From the NCBI RefSeq assembly GCF_021568285.1, contig NZ_JAKGTQ010000001.1:434001-498000 (forward strand): a DNA stretch of 64,000 bases, written 5' to 3'. Position 1 is the first letter of the stretch. Every line of letters begins with the position of its first letter. This DNA comes from Rheinheimera sp. UJ63. GTDB lineage: Bacteria > Pseudomonadota > Gammaproteobacteria > Enterobacterales > Alteromonadaceae. Made by a program: the position numbers and the translations under genes. Positions 1 to 7,375 of this stretch are shown here, in pieces. Below the pieces are notes generated by a model that saw only the letters and a list, made by a program, of their open reading frames with translations, was not told where the DNA came from and made no database searches.

Positions 1-131
1 GCTCGAAAGCCCGGCTGCTCATGCGTTGCCCAAGGCGAAAACGTAACTCGCGCTATGCTTCGTCGCCGCACTCAAACACCCGTTTTCTTAAAACCTTGGC
101 CAACGATGATCAGTCGGCTCGCTCTAAGGAG
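1..131 (+). repeat. Repeat A, copy 1 (cut by window edge)
   Basis: Right part of the dispersed A repeat. It runs from the GCTCGAAAGCCCGGC segment through GGCGAAAACGTAAC to the CGGCTCGCTCTAAGG end. The left hairpin half lies outside the window. The loop near position 50 is the CTATGCTTCG variant. Confidence 0.85.
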
Positions 132-179
132 AAGTTACTTAAGCTTCTGGGTAAGAGACAAGCGTCTTGTTAAGTGCCG

Positions 180-518
180 CTATCTTGGGTAAAAGTGAGC
201 TAATGGGCTTACCAGTAAAGCGGTTAACAGTATAAGGCCAAACAATAATGTGAAAGCTGAAACCTTTGATAATAACAACGCGATCCTGTCATCTGATTTT
301 TTGTAAATAGTCGCTAAAGCAACTAATAAACAAATTGATACCACATAAGTAATCAGCGCCATTGAGCTTCCAATTGAAATCCCTTCCCCGTTGCTTCCAT
401 AAAACTTATAAAGGCTCCAAAGTGCACTGGTTACACGCTCTGCTACTGCATATAACTGGTAAAAGCCGATCAGTAAGATCAGCAGAGCTAAAGAACGAAA
501 GAGTAATTTCATGGCCAT
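180..518 (-). CDS. Small membrane protein of unknown function, cassette-like
   Basis: A 112-residue protein with three hydrophobic stretches: about residues 5-24 (a signal anchor rich in Leu), 50-72 and 86-106. A basic and acidic loop (KKSDDR) separates the last two. I recognise no family. The gene stands alone, runs in the same direction as the other single-gene units to its right, and is followed by a short segment that begins ACTTAAC and could be a decayed attC. Its upstream 30 bases are shared with the sequence at about 1,999-2,030, next to a repeat edge. The start could be the first Met or Met3. It is probably a mobile gene cassette, but that is inferred from context only. Confidence 0.55.
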   Translation of the reverse strand: MAMKLLFRSLALLILLIGFYQLYAVAERVTSALWSLYKFYGSNGEGISIGSSMALITYVVSICLLVALATIYKKSDDRIALLLSKVSAFTLLFGLILLTALLVSPLAHFYPR

Positions 519-563
519 ATGTACATTATTTTGCAGGAGAAACCTGTAATAAGATGATAGTAG

Positions 564-775
564 TTAACTTTTTCGCCGTTGGCGAGATACTTTCTTTTGC
601 GTCGCCAAAAGAAAGTATCCAAAGAAAATGCGACCCCACTTCCGCTCGAAAGCCCAACTGCTCATGCGCTGTCCAAGGCGAAAACGTAACTCGCGCGGCG
701 CTACCGTCGCCGCACTCAAACACCCGTTTTCTTAAAACCTTGGCCAACGATGATCAGTCGGCTCGCTGCAAGGGG
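564..775 (+). repeat. Repeat A, copy 2
   Basis: Full-length A element. It has a near-perfect internal palindrome built on ACTTTCTTTTG / CAAAAGAAAGT, an outer inverted pair CGTTTTCGCC / GGCGAAAACG, and a right end GGCTCGCTGCAAGGGG. The loop carries the GGCGCTACCG variant. The left edge reads TTAACTTTTTCGCC rather than TTAACGTTTTCGCC. Confidence 0.85.
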
Positions 776-825
776 AGAATGATTATCCCAAAGCAAAAAT
801 CTAGGTTCGGAGTAAAGCGAGTTAA

Positions 826-929
826 TAGCGAAGTAAACTTTGGCTGGAGACGTCTTTTTCAGGGATGAAAAAGAGGAGCGTACAGGGAGGTATTTACCGC
901 GTGCTCCAGCCGAAGCTTTACGCAGCGTT
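826..929 (+). repeat. Repeat B, copy 1
   Basis: About 105 bp with ends that pair with each other: GTAAACTTTGGCTGGAG near the left end and CTCCAGCCGAAGCTTTAC near the right end. Inside is a small hairpin CTTTTTCAGGGATGAAAAAG. It abuts an A repeat on the right. Confidence 0.8.
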
Positions 930-1140
930 TAACGTTTTCGCCGTTGGCGAGATACTTTCTTTTGCGTCGCCAAAAGAAAGTATCCAAAGAAAATGCGACC
1001 CCACTTCCGCTCGAAAGCCCGGCTGCTCATGCGTTGCCCAAGGCGAAAACGTAACTCGCGCTATGCTTCGTCGCCGCACTCAAACACCCGTTTTCTTAAA
1101 ACCTTGGTCAACGATGATCAGTCGGCTCGCTGCAAGGGGG
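927..1140 (+). repeat. Repeat A, copy 3
   Basis: Full A element starting GTTTAACGTTTTCGCC. The loop is the CTATGCTTCG variant and the right end GGCTCGCTGCAAGGGG matches copy 2. Confidence 0.85.
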
Positions 1141-1190
1141 GAATGATTATCCCAAAGAAAAGATCTAGGTTCGGAGTAGAGCGAGTTAAT

Positions 1191-1292
1191 AGCGAAGTAA
1201 ACTTTGGCTGGAGACGTCTTTTTCAGGGATGAAAAAGAGGAGCGTACAGGGAGGTATTTATCGCGTGCTCCAGCCGAAGCTTTACGGAGCGT
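1191..1292 (+). repeat. Repeat B, copy 2
   Basis: Nearly identical to the B copy at 826, including about 30 bases of shared sequence to its left (from TAGGTTCGGAGTA). The A-B unit of about 365 bp is therefore repeated in tandem here. Confidence 0.8.
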
Positions 1293-1504
1293 TTAACGTT
1301 TTCGCCCTTGGCGAGATACTTTCTTTTGCGTCGCCAAAAGAAAGTATCCAAAGAAAATGCGACCCAACTTCCGCTCGAAAGCCCGGCTGCTCATGCGCTG
1401 TCCAAGGCGAAAACGTAACTCGCGCGGCGCTACCGTCGCCGCACTCAAACACCCGTTTTCTTAAAACCTTGGCCAACGATGAACAGTCGGCTCGCTCTAA
1501 GGGG
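1291..1504 (+). repeat. Repeat A, copy 4
   Basis: Full A element with the GGCGCTACCG loop variant and a CTCTAAGGGG right end. It is followed by a diverged piece of unit C at about 1,510-1,545 (AGCAGTATTCCCTTAGTTGA). Confidence 0.85.
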
Positions 1505-1615
1505 AGCTCATATTCTAAGCAGTATTCCCTTAGTTGAGCAGTTTGTATCAATTGCAACAGTGAGATTATCAGCATCATTTTTGCTGTAGTGGCAAATCAT
1601 GTTGAACGAGTTGAC

Positions 1616-1719
1616 AGCGAAGTAAACTTTGGCTGGAGACGTCTTTTTCAGGGATGAAAAAGAGGAGCGTACAGGGAGGTATTTACCGCGTGCTCCAGCC
1701 GAAGCTTTACGCAGCGTTT
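1616..1719 (+). repeat. Repeat B, copy 3
   Basis: Same B sequence as the copies at 826 and 1,191. It directly precedes another A copy. Confidence 0.8.
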
Positions 1720-1930
1720 AACGTTTTCGCCGTTGGCGAGATACTTTCTTTTGCGTCGCCAAAAGAAAGTATCCAAAGAAAATGCGACCCCACTTCCGCT
1801 CGAAAGCCCGGCTGCTCATGCGTTGCCCAAGGCGAAAACGTAACTCGCGCGGCGCTACCGTCGCCGCACTCAAACACCCGTTTTCTTAAAACCTTGGTCA
1901 ACGATGATCAGTCGGCTCGCTCTAAGGGGG
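1716..1930 (+). repeat. Repeat A, copy 5
   Basis: Full A element starting GTTTAACGTTTTCGCCG and ending CTCTAAGGGGG, with the GGCGCTACCG loop variant. The sequence after it (1,931-2,020) is unique. Confidence 0.85.
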
Positions 1931-2021
1931 ACTAAAATCTGGAGGAAGCTTTTTTTCACAAGCTTCGGGGGCAGATACCAAGATTCTATTCTACAAGAAA
2001 AACCTGTAATAAGATGATAGT

Positions 2022-2068
2022 ACTTAACTTTTTCGCTGTTGCCGTTTAGCTTGAGTAAGGGGTTAGGT
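2022..2068 (-). other. Candidate attC site after the DUF1801 cassette
   Basis: Read on the minus strand, the segment starts CCTAACCCC at the DUF1801 stop codon and ends in GTTAAGT, which fits the GTTRRRY core of integron recombination sites. The internal pairing is weak. The core end coincides with an A-repeat-like edge (TTAACTTTTTCGC on plus), so the site may be rearranged. Confidence 0.4.
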
Positions 2069-2494
2069 GTTTTTGTTTTCGTTGTACCGGGCGTTTATCT
2101 TCTCGATAGAGTTGATGACTAGCTGCTCCAGCACAGTTGTATCTAGATCAGAAAGGCGCTTGAAGTATAAACAGGATTTGGTCATACGGTGCTGGCCAAG
2201 CTTACAGAGCAGTGAGGCATGGGTTGTATCTTCGCAGCTTAAATAGACAACAAGTTCTCGCCCTCTGATAGCGAATCCGGTTAAACACATTTCTCCCGTT
2301 CTGCCACTCTCGTATTTGTACTTGTATGAGCCATAGCCGACGATGCTCGGGCCCCACATCTTCGGTGGTTGCCCTGTAATTTTCTTAAACATCGCCATTA
2401 GGGTTTCACAGTCTGTCTTTTGGCTGTCGTTAGCGCGTGTGGATATGTAGTCCGCGACACTGGCGTGAGTTGCCTTTGTCTTAAGTTCAGCCAT
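2063..2494 (-). CDS. DUF1801 (YdhG-like) domain protein
   Basis: A 143-residue soluble protein. The whole chain fits the DUF1801 fold: an N-terminal helix region with MAMFKKITGQPPKMWGPSIV, then GYGSYKYKYESGRTGEM and a hydrophobic strand GRELVVYLSC. No catalytic function is established for this family. It starts at an ATG that gives a normal family length. The gene stands alone between attC-like sites on the same strand as the beta-lactamase, and DUF1801 genes are common cargo of environmental cassette arrays (established knowledge). The role here is unknown. Confidence 0.8.
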   Translation of the reverse strand: MAELKTKATHASVADYISTRANDSQKTDCETLMAMFKKITGQPPKMWGPSIVGYGSYKYKYESGRTGEMCLTGFAIRGRELVVYLSCEDTTHASLLCKLGQHRMTKSCLYFKRLSDLDTTVLEQLVINSIEKINARYNENKNT

Positions 2495-2538
2495 TTTATC
2501 GTTCCTCAGAGAATTTTTTGTAGCACCTCACGCCCAAA

Positions 2539-2587
2539 ATTAACGCGCTGCGGGTTGGTGTTCGACAACCATTGAGAGCTGGTTATG
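2539..2587 (-). other. Candidate attC site after the VOC cassette
   Basis: On the minus strand it begins CATAACC and ends GCGTTAAT. An internal hairpin GGTTG / CAACC closes a loop of about eight bases, and the ends pair partly. It lies between the VOC stop and the DUF1801 start, where a cassette 3' site is expected. Confidence 0.5.
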
Positions 2588-2595
2588 TTTTGCTA

Positions 2596-2949
2596 TCAAC
2601 TGAACTCACGTATTTGAATATGATTACCATCTGAGTCTGCTATGTTACATACCTTAAATATTGGATTAGACCATACACCTGCAAATGACTGACCGCCTAG
2701 CTGCTCGGCTTTCAATTTAGTGGCATTGAGATCATCAACTGCCATAAACAGCTTAATTGAATTGAAATCTGGTGTAGGCATTGTAGTTAGTGGAACATGG
2801 ATAACGATATTAAAGCCGTCTTTAACCAGACTAACGAGCTCTGACGTTTCCCGTGTCACGTTCATCGAAAACAACTCAGTATAAAATTTAGCAAGCGAAT
2901 GAATATTATTAGAATATATTAAAGCGCCGTTTTTTGCCGGTCCGTTCAT
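2596..2949 (-). CDS. VOC (glyoxalase/bleomycin-resistance fold) family protein
   Basis: A 117-residue single-domain protein with the paired beta-alpha-beta-beta-beta pattern of the vicinal oxygen chelate superfamily. Residues 8-30 (ALIYSNNIHSLAKFYTELF) form the usual first strand and helix. The last strand region (CNIADSDGNHIQIREF) carries the acidic/His residues typical of the metal site. The substrate cannot be told from sequence; family members include lyases, dioxygenases and antibiotic-binding proteins. It is a single-gene unit followed by an attC-like hairpin and preceded by the attC of the beta-lactamase cassette. Confidence 0.8.
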   Translation of the reverse strand: MNGPAKNGALIYSNNIHSLAKFYTELFSMNVTRETSELVSLVKDGFNIVIHVPLTTMPTPDFNSIKLFMAVDDLNATKLKAEQLGGQSFAGVWSNPIFKVCNIADSDGNHIQIREFS

Positions 2950-2982
2950 TTCTATTCCTGATTACGCAAATGATGCAATAAA

Positions 2983-3034
2983 TTATAACGCTTAAATCAG
3001 CCGCCGTTTAGGATGGCTGCATTCACTGATTAGG
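2983..3034 (-). other. attC-like site of the OXA cassette
   Basis: On the minus strand it runs from CCTAATCAG, which overlaps the beta-lactamase stop codon, to AAGCGTTATAA, close to the classical AAGCGTTAGA-type end. Arms pair as AATCAG/CTGATT and CAGCC/GGCTG around a short spacer. A stop codon inside the 5' arm of attC is usual for cassettes. Confidence 0.6.
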
Positions 3035-3826
3035 CGGTAGTGCTTCAACGGACAAAAGAACATCTCGAACGATTGCTTCCCGTTTGTAAAGATCCTGCCA
3101 TCGATTGGGAGTGTCTATATTAAGTGCAAAAAAAACTGCTCCAGATGGCCATTCTACCCACCCGACCCACCAGCCGTAACGACCTTCCCATCCTGTCTTT
3201 GCTCGTAATATCCAATCCTTTCCAGCCTCAACTATCATAATATCCTTTAAAAGAAGTTGATGCTCTAACTTGAACGGAAGCTCATTGTGATACAGTTTTT
3301 TCAAAAACGTTACTTGCTCTGTCGCCGATATGGCGAGCTTTCCATCGACCCAGTATGCCCCACCGGCTGTGCTGGGATCCCTATTTCCATAATCGATTCT
3401 TTTTAGATAGCGCTTTGCATTTTTCTCACCCAGCGCCTTCGCAAAACGCTCATACACCCAAAGTGCAGAATGCCGCATAGCAGAACGCAAATTCTGATCC
3501 TGATTATGAGGTTCGTAGTCTCTTTTAACGCCATCCCATGGAAACACCTGAAATGCGTCCTTAACTATCCCGGCATCTAACGCAAAAAGGGTATGAGGGA
3601 TTTTGTAGGTGGATGCGGGTGAGTAGCGCTGATTCGCTCGTGCTCTATCATAAACACTGACTTTTTCGGTTGAACCACGACCGTCAACGATAAGAATAGT
3701 GCCGGTTGCTTGATGCTTATCGAAGAATGATTGCCATTCAGGCTTGTCAGAAATTTTCTCCTGAGTGAAAACGTCAGGACTAAAAATTACGAAAGGTAAC
3801 AAAAAAATAAAAAATTTAATATTCAC
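3023..3826 (-). CDS. blaOXA: Class D beta-lactamase, OXA-2-like
   Basis: Serine beta-lactamase that hydrolyses beta-lactams in the periplasm. The class D motifs are all present: active-site S-x-x-K as PASTYKIP, the YGN triad in RIDYGNRDPS, and K-T-G in RAKTGWEGR, followed by WWVGWVEWPSGAVFFALNID. Many stretches match OXA-2 as I recall it, for example RYSPAST, HTLFALDAG, KREAIVR and EALPPN. The Phe of OXA-2's STFK is Tyr here. I choose GTG at 3,826 because it gives a basic, hydrophobic signal peptide (NIKFFIFLLPFVIF) and 267 residues, close to the 275 of OXA-2. A longer TTG frame reaches 3,898. It is a lone gene with an attC-like site overlapping its stop, so it is probably a gene cassette. 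Confidence 0.93.
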   Translation of the reverse strand: MNIKFFIFLLPFVIFSPDVFTQEKISDKPEWQSFFDKHQATGTILIVDGRGSTEKVSVYDRARANQRYSPASTYKIPHTLFALDAGIVKDAFQVFPWDGVKRDYEPHNQDQNLRSAMRHSALWVYERFAKALGEKNAKRYLKRIDYGNRDPSTAGGAYWVDGKLAISATEQVTFLKKLYHNELPFKLEHQLLLKDIMIVEAGKDWILRAKTGWEGRYGWWVGWVEWPSGAVFFALNIDTPNRWQDLYKREAIVRDVLLSVEALPPNQ

Positions 3827-3834
3827 TATGCATC

Positions 3835-3942
3835 CAAGTGAGCCATACGCCTTGATTAGAAAAAACATGTTGGCTAAATTGCAGCGGCGCGAAACCAAGC
3901 CAACGTAAATTTGCGCACTTTAAACCGCGAGTTAGAAATACC
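3835..3942 (-). other. Possible attC of the 3,943-4,296 cassette
   Basis: The minus strand has CTAACTCGCGG soon after the upstream gene's stop, then GTTGGCT paired with AGCCAAC about 25 bases on, and a degenerate core-like AAGGCGTATGG. The arrangement is attC-like but the end is imperfect. Confidence 0.3.
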
Positions 3943-4296
3943 CTAAGACCAAGCCGGAGGCCAGCCAAATAGTAATATACTTGCAAAAAACAAAGGGACT
4001 GAAATAGCCGTTAAAAAGTAACCATATATCATCGGTGAGCGATAAAGGTCACAAAATTTAATACCGGAGCTTGAATTGGATTCTTTATATAGTTTCTGTA
4101 TTAAATACTTAGTGGTTGGCCAAGCTTTTACAAGATCACCATTGCTCATAATGGTCGGGGTACCAGCGTGCTTCCATTGTTCAGGATGGTGCTTTTTCAA
4201 CTTGATTAAAAACGTCCACTGTATAGCACTACCGATAACCAGCATTCCTAGAAAGTAAATTATTGCTAAAGCGGTTGGGTGTGTTATCGACTCCAT
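3943..4296 (-). CDS. Two-helix membrane protein of unknown function, cassette gene
   Basis: A 117-residue protein with one membrane helix near residues 10-30 (ALAIIYFLGMLVIGSAIQW) and another near 92-112 (FLTAISVPLFFASILLFGW). Between them lies a soluble loop of about 60 residues with basic and aromatic residues. I do not recognise the family; similar short two-helix proteins are frequent in cassette arrays. It starts at ATG 4,296 with GAGGAG a few bases upstream. It is transcribed in line with its neighbours and has no other partner gene. Confidence 0.6.
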   Translation of the reverse strand: MESITHPTALAIIYFLGMLVIGSAIQWTFLIKLKKHHPEQWKHAGTPTIMSNGDLVKAWPTTKYLIQKLYKESNSSSGIKFCDLYRSPMIYGYFLTAISVPLFFASILLFGWPPAWS

Positions 4297-4341
4297 TTTG
4301 TACTCCTCAGCGCCAAATTCAGCGCAGAAAACTTAGCCGCG

Positions 4342-4380
4342 GTTTAACATCGCAGCTAGCCATAAAGCTGGCTTGTTATT
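4342..4380 (-). other. Short attC-like site
   Basis: On the minus strand it begins AATAACAAGCC and ends ATGTTAAAC, and GTTAAAC fits GTTRRRY. AGCCAGC pairs with GCTAGCT around TTTATG. It is shorter than most attC sites, and the pairing may extend further downstream. Confidence 0.45.
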
Positions 4381-4651
4381 ACTGATCTTGTTGCAACTTA
4401 CTGAATTCACGCTTTATAAAAAACCACATGAATAATCCCCAAAATAACCCACCAATTGGAAACAACACAAGAGCGAGAAATATACTTTCGTTAAAAGGTA
4501 TGCTGCCTATAAAATGCATGATGGCTGACCAGAGAATAGCTGTTGGCACTCCCCAACCAAGCACACCGTGCTTTAAAACGTAAGACCATTTACCTTTTTT
4601 AACCAAAGCCTTTAGCTTTTCTGATTGGTGTTGGTGCATAAACTTAACCAT
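4379..4651 (-). CDS. Small two-helix membrane protein, cassette gene
   Basis: A 90-residue protein (86 if Met5 is used). A basic N-terminal region (EKLKALVKKGKW) precedes a helix near residues 30-50 (GVLGWGVPTAILWSAIMHF), a second near 58-78 (ALVLFPIGGLFWGLFMWFF), and a basic-polar tail. I recognise no function. It lies between two attC-like sites on the same strand as the rest of the array, which is the main evidence that it is a real cassette gene. Confidence 0.6.
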   Translation of the reverse strand: MVKFMHQHQSEKLKALVKKGKWSYVLKHGVLGWGVPTAILWSAIMHFIGSIPFNESIFLALVLFPIGGLFWGLFMWFFIKREFSKLQQDQ

Positions 4652-4656
4652 TCAAA

Positions 4657-4720
4657 GTTTTAACGCAGAGTTGAGGGGCGTGCCGCTTTTGGCGCGTCCC
4701 TCTCGAACCTCATGTTAGAC
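4657..4720 (-). other. attC site (best example in the window)
   Basis: Minus strand: GTCTAAC (RYYYAAC) at the 5' end and GCGTTAAAAC at the 3' end. Between them GAGGGACGCGCC pairs with GGCACGCCCCTC at 10 of 12 positions around a short loop. Position, ends and hairpin fit an integron attC following the 4,731-5,951 gene. Confidence 0.7.
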
Positions 4721-4730
4721 CTGTAATTCA

Positions 4731-5951
4731 TCATATAGCTCCTTGCTGTAACGACCTACGAAGAGTTGTTCTCAACACTCTAAATAGTCGATAGCGCGAA
4801 GTCGGGTGAAGTAAATTTTCCGTGAGGATCTCAGCCCGTTGGCTGAAAAGCCCAGTGACAGTTGCCGTGCCTTCCCTTAGTAGTTTGTAGGCGTCATATT
4901 TAGATAAAATAAAAAAATCCCCTTCATCATCGTGGCCTGCATTAAGTGCAAGATTTCGCTTTCGCTCAATCAGTCTTTTACGAAGTTCAGATACATCAAT
5001 GGATAGTTGAGCTAGCCCGATGATTGTGGGGTTATAAAGCGGAAGCTCGATTCCAATTGACAATATCCTAATAAACCTTAAATCATCTTCAAGAAATGGC
5101 ATTACGTCCTGAAGTGCTGAACTATTTCGTAACTGAAAAATTTCTTCGCACAGGGCCCGTTTAAATAATTTTTCAATTGGCGCCTGTTTGCCGATTTCGT
5201 GATCCGATACTTGCTCTTCACCGGTAATACTCCAAAGCCCGCTGTGATAGGCCATGCCTCCGGATCGTTTCATACACAGAATAGAGTCGTCGGCTGTACG
5301 GATTACATAGTGAAGACACAAGCTGGATGGGATGCGGTTGTCTTCAAGTACAACACTTCCAAATTTGGACTGCAATTGTGGTTGTTCCCGCAAAAGCTTT
5401 TTGGCAGTTTGAACCGTGAAATAGTTTGTTTCGTTGAGAACAAGTTCGAGTTGCGGAGACTCTTCGGTTACAAATGGAGCTGAAACAAGTGCGTACTTAG
5501 TACCGTTCGGAGGATCAAATTCATTTTTCCCTCCGGATAGTTCCAAAAGCTCTTTTGCATCAAACTCCCTGTCGTCAAGCTCAACGATAATTTCTGCTGG
5601 GCTCCAGCCTGCATCGGCTGCCCGAGTTGCTGTGTTTAAATTTGGGTGAGGGATGATCTCTACAAAATCGCCAACCACTAGGTGATTTTTATTAGATTTT
5701 TGAATTGCTGTAAGCGCTTCTTGACTGGGCTTCAAGAGCCCCATTATCTCCTCTTCTGAAATGGCTAATTGTTTCAAGGAGCGGCGCTGATCATAAAAGG
5801 CGAAACCAAATACAAAAACCATCAGCGCAAGCAAAATGACAGCTGCTTGAACGGCATATACGTTTGTTAATGCACCAAAGAACGCTCCTGTGACTAACGT
5901 TACCCGGGAGTCTTTTGCTGATTTTCTTAAAATGCCTATTAATTGTTTCAT
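4731..5951 (-). CDS. Membrane-anchored protein with Nudix-like C-terminal domain
   Basis: A 406-residue protein counted from ATG 5,951; an in-frame TTG further upstream reads through a recombination-core-like GTTAGAC and is unlikely. Residues about 20-52 hold one or two membrane helices (VTGAFFGALTNVYAVQAAVILLALMVFVF is the segment). A central soluble region of about 150 residues follows. From about residue 210 it looks like a Nudix fold: strand LHYVIRTADDSILCMKR, then HSGLWSITGEEQVS, and RALCEEIFQL in the place of the REUxEE helix. The Nudix box is degenerate, so hydrolase activity is uncertain. It is cassette cargo with a clear attC behind it. A defence or nucleotide-sensing role is conceivable but is only inference. 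Confidence 0.6.
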   Translation of the reverse strand: MKQLIGILRKSAKDSRVTLVTGAFFGALTNVYAVQAAVILLALMVFVFGFAFYDQRRSLKQLAISEEEIMGLLKPSQEALTAIQKSNKNHLVVGDFVEIIPHPNLNTATRAADAGWSPAEIIVELDDREFDAKELLELSGGKNEFDPPNGTKYALVSAPFVTEESPQLELVLNETNYFTVQTAKKLLREQPQLQSKFGSVVLEDNRIPSSLCLHYVIRTADDSILCMKRSGGMAYHSGLWSITGEEQVSDHEIGKQAPIEKLFKRALCEEIFQLRNSSALQDVMPFLEDDLRFIRILSIGIELPLYNPTIIGLAQLSIDVSELRKRLIERKRNLALNAGHDDEGDFFILSKYDAYKLLREGTATVTGLFSQRAEILTENLLHPTSRYRLFRVLRTTLRRSLQQGAI

Positions 5952-6265
5952 TACAAGATTGCCTGTGGTGTCTAACAGCTTATTCAACGGAAAATTTCAT
6001 ATTTAAACACGGACTTTTCCGTTTTTGTAAAATTCATGTTGCTGACATTACATCGGTTTTGAACTTTTCACAACACGTTATGGGTACAGAAGTTTTTATT
6101 ATTCGTGATAAATACTGAAACACCCGCCTAACGAAGCGCGATGCTCTTTCGATATGACTTGACTGTAATGACAACCAATAATATTTAGTAAATGTCTTAG
6201 GGAGAAGACCAGTTTTGGCACAAACAAGCTATTCAGCTAAGCGAATACCGCTATGGCTTTTATTT
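5952..6265 (-). other. Gene-free gap with two integron core-like sites
   Basis: No convincing gene. On the minus strand, AAGCTGTTAGAC just upstream of the 5,951 start contains GTTAGAC, and TTCGTTAGGCGGG near 6,127 contains GTTAGGC. Both fit GTTRRRY, so the stretch may be a small ORF-less or decayed cassette. At the right end (about 6,220-6,262) lies a reverse-oriented piece of repeat unit C. Confidence 0.35.
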
Positions 6266-6477
6266 CCCCTTAGAGCGAGCCGACTGATCATCGTTGACCA
6301 AGGTTTTAAGAAAACGGGTGTTTGAGTGCGGCGACGAAGCATAGCGCGAGTTACGTTTTCGCCTTGGACAGCGCATGAGCAGCCGGGCTTTCGAGCGGAA
6401 GTGGGGTCGCATTTTCTTTGGATACTTTATTTTGGCGACGCAAAAGAAAGTATCTCGCCAACGGCGAAAACGTTTAG
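6266..6477 (-). repeat. Repeat A, copy 6 (inverted)
   Basis: A element in reverse orientation, reading CCCCTTAGAGCGAGCC to GGCGAAAACGTTTAGC on the plus strand. It carries the CTATGCTTCG-type loop and one change in the palindrome (ACTTTATTTTGG). About 48 bases beyond the right-hand CCCCTTAG end are shared with copy 7. Confidence 0.85.
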
Positions 6478-6502
6478 CTAATTAACAATATAGGCCTTGA
6501 GA

Positions 6503-6527
6503 GCTCGGTATCTGACCCCGAAGCTAC
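6503..6527 (+). repeat. 25-bp direct repeat, left copy
   Basis: Starts GCTCGGTATCTGACCCC and is repeated exactly at 7,376-7,400. The pair brackets the polysaccharide deacetylase gene. Confidence 0.8.
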
Positions 6528-7267
6528 TTTTTATTTGCAGGTAGCTGATTATTACTGGCCTGCATGGTGATTAATTCATTCACAGAAACAAAGCGATAAC
6601 CTTTCGCCAGCAGCCCTTCAATAATGAGCGGCAGAGCCTCGCGCGAACTTTGCCGACTTTGGTACATCACATGTAACAGGATAATACTACCGGGGCGGGC
6701 CTTGGCTATCACCGCTGCCGCCATCACTTGGGGATCCGCTACCAGCTTTGGCTCGGACTCTGGCTCTAAATCCCACATAATGGTTTTACGCTGCTGCTGG
6801 TTAAGATACCGGGGCAGGCTAAACAGCTTTTTGCCGTAAGGTGGTCGAAACAGGATCTCGTCAGTAAAACCCGCCTGCCGGATTTGCTGATCGGTGCGCT
6901 CCAGTTCTGACGCTACGGTTGCCGATGATACCAGCAGCATGCGCTTGTGGGTGTAGCTATGATTGCCTAACTGATGCCCGGCCTGCACCAACAAACGGCC
7001 TTGCTCCGGATGGCGCGCGAGCTCATGGCCTGTGACAAAAAAAGTGGCCGGCACCTGATAGCGTGCCAGCAGTTCAACTACCTCGGCGGTATAACGCTCT
7101 GAGGGGCCATCGTCAAAAGTGAGGGCAATTAACGGCTGTTCTATTTCCACCCGGGCGATCAGCTCGCCAAACAGCTGATACTGCCGTGAGGACGCCAGTT
7201 GATACAGGCCGAGCAACAGCAGTAAGAACAGGGATACAGTTGTAACAGCAGCGGTGCGTCTTTGCAT
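6524..7267 (-). CDS. Polysaccharide deacetylase (NodB domain), secreted or anchored
   Basis: Carbohydrate esterase family 4 type enzyme of 247 residues that would remove N-acetyl groups from a glycan such as peptidoglycan, chitin or an exopolysaccharide. One N-terminal membrane segment (residues about 8-26, VTTVSLFLLLLLGLYQL) serves as signal or anchor. NodB motifs in order: TFDDGPS (catalytic Asp and metal Asp), HSYTH (metal His pair), RPPYGKK, then WDLEPES and LLHVMYQS near the end. Length fits a single catalytic domain. The gene sits alone between two inverted A repeats and two 25-bp direct repeats, so it may have arrived as a unit. Its substrate cannot be told. Confidence 0.88.
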   Translation of the reverse strand: MQRRTAAVTTVSLFLLLLLGLYQLASSRQYQLFGELIARVEIEQPLIALTFDDGPSERYTAEVVELLARYQVPATFFVTGHELARHPEQGRLLVQAGHQLGNHSYTHKRMLLVSSATVASELERTDQQIRQAGFTDEILFRPPYGKKLFSLPRYLNQQQRKTIMWDLEPESEPKLVADPQVMAAAVIAKARPGSIILLHVMYQSRQSSREALPLIIEGLLAKGYRFVSVNELITMQASNNQLPANKK

Positions 7268-7375
7268 TGAACGTCCTTGTGCAATAAAGCTTAGTTATCA
7301 GTGTGATACTTCTGAACTGAACTGCCAATTAATGTTGAAAATTTATTCTGTCAGTAACGGGTGCGACTCGATAAA

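Noticed and set aside
362-1935. Open frames of 60-170 codons on both strands with recurring peptides such as FLKTLANDDQSA or SHFLWILSFGDAKESI
   Set aside because: They are translations of the A and B repeats in different frames. The same frames recur at every copy, lack ribosome sites and are open because of the repeat composition.
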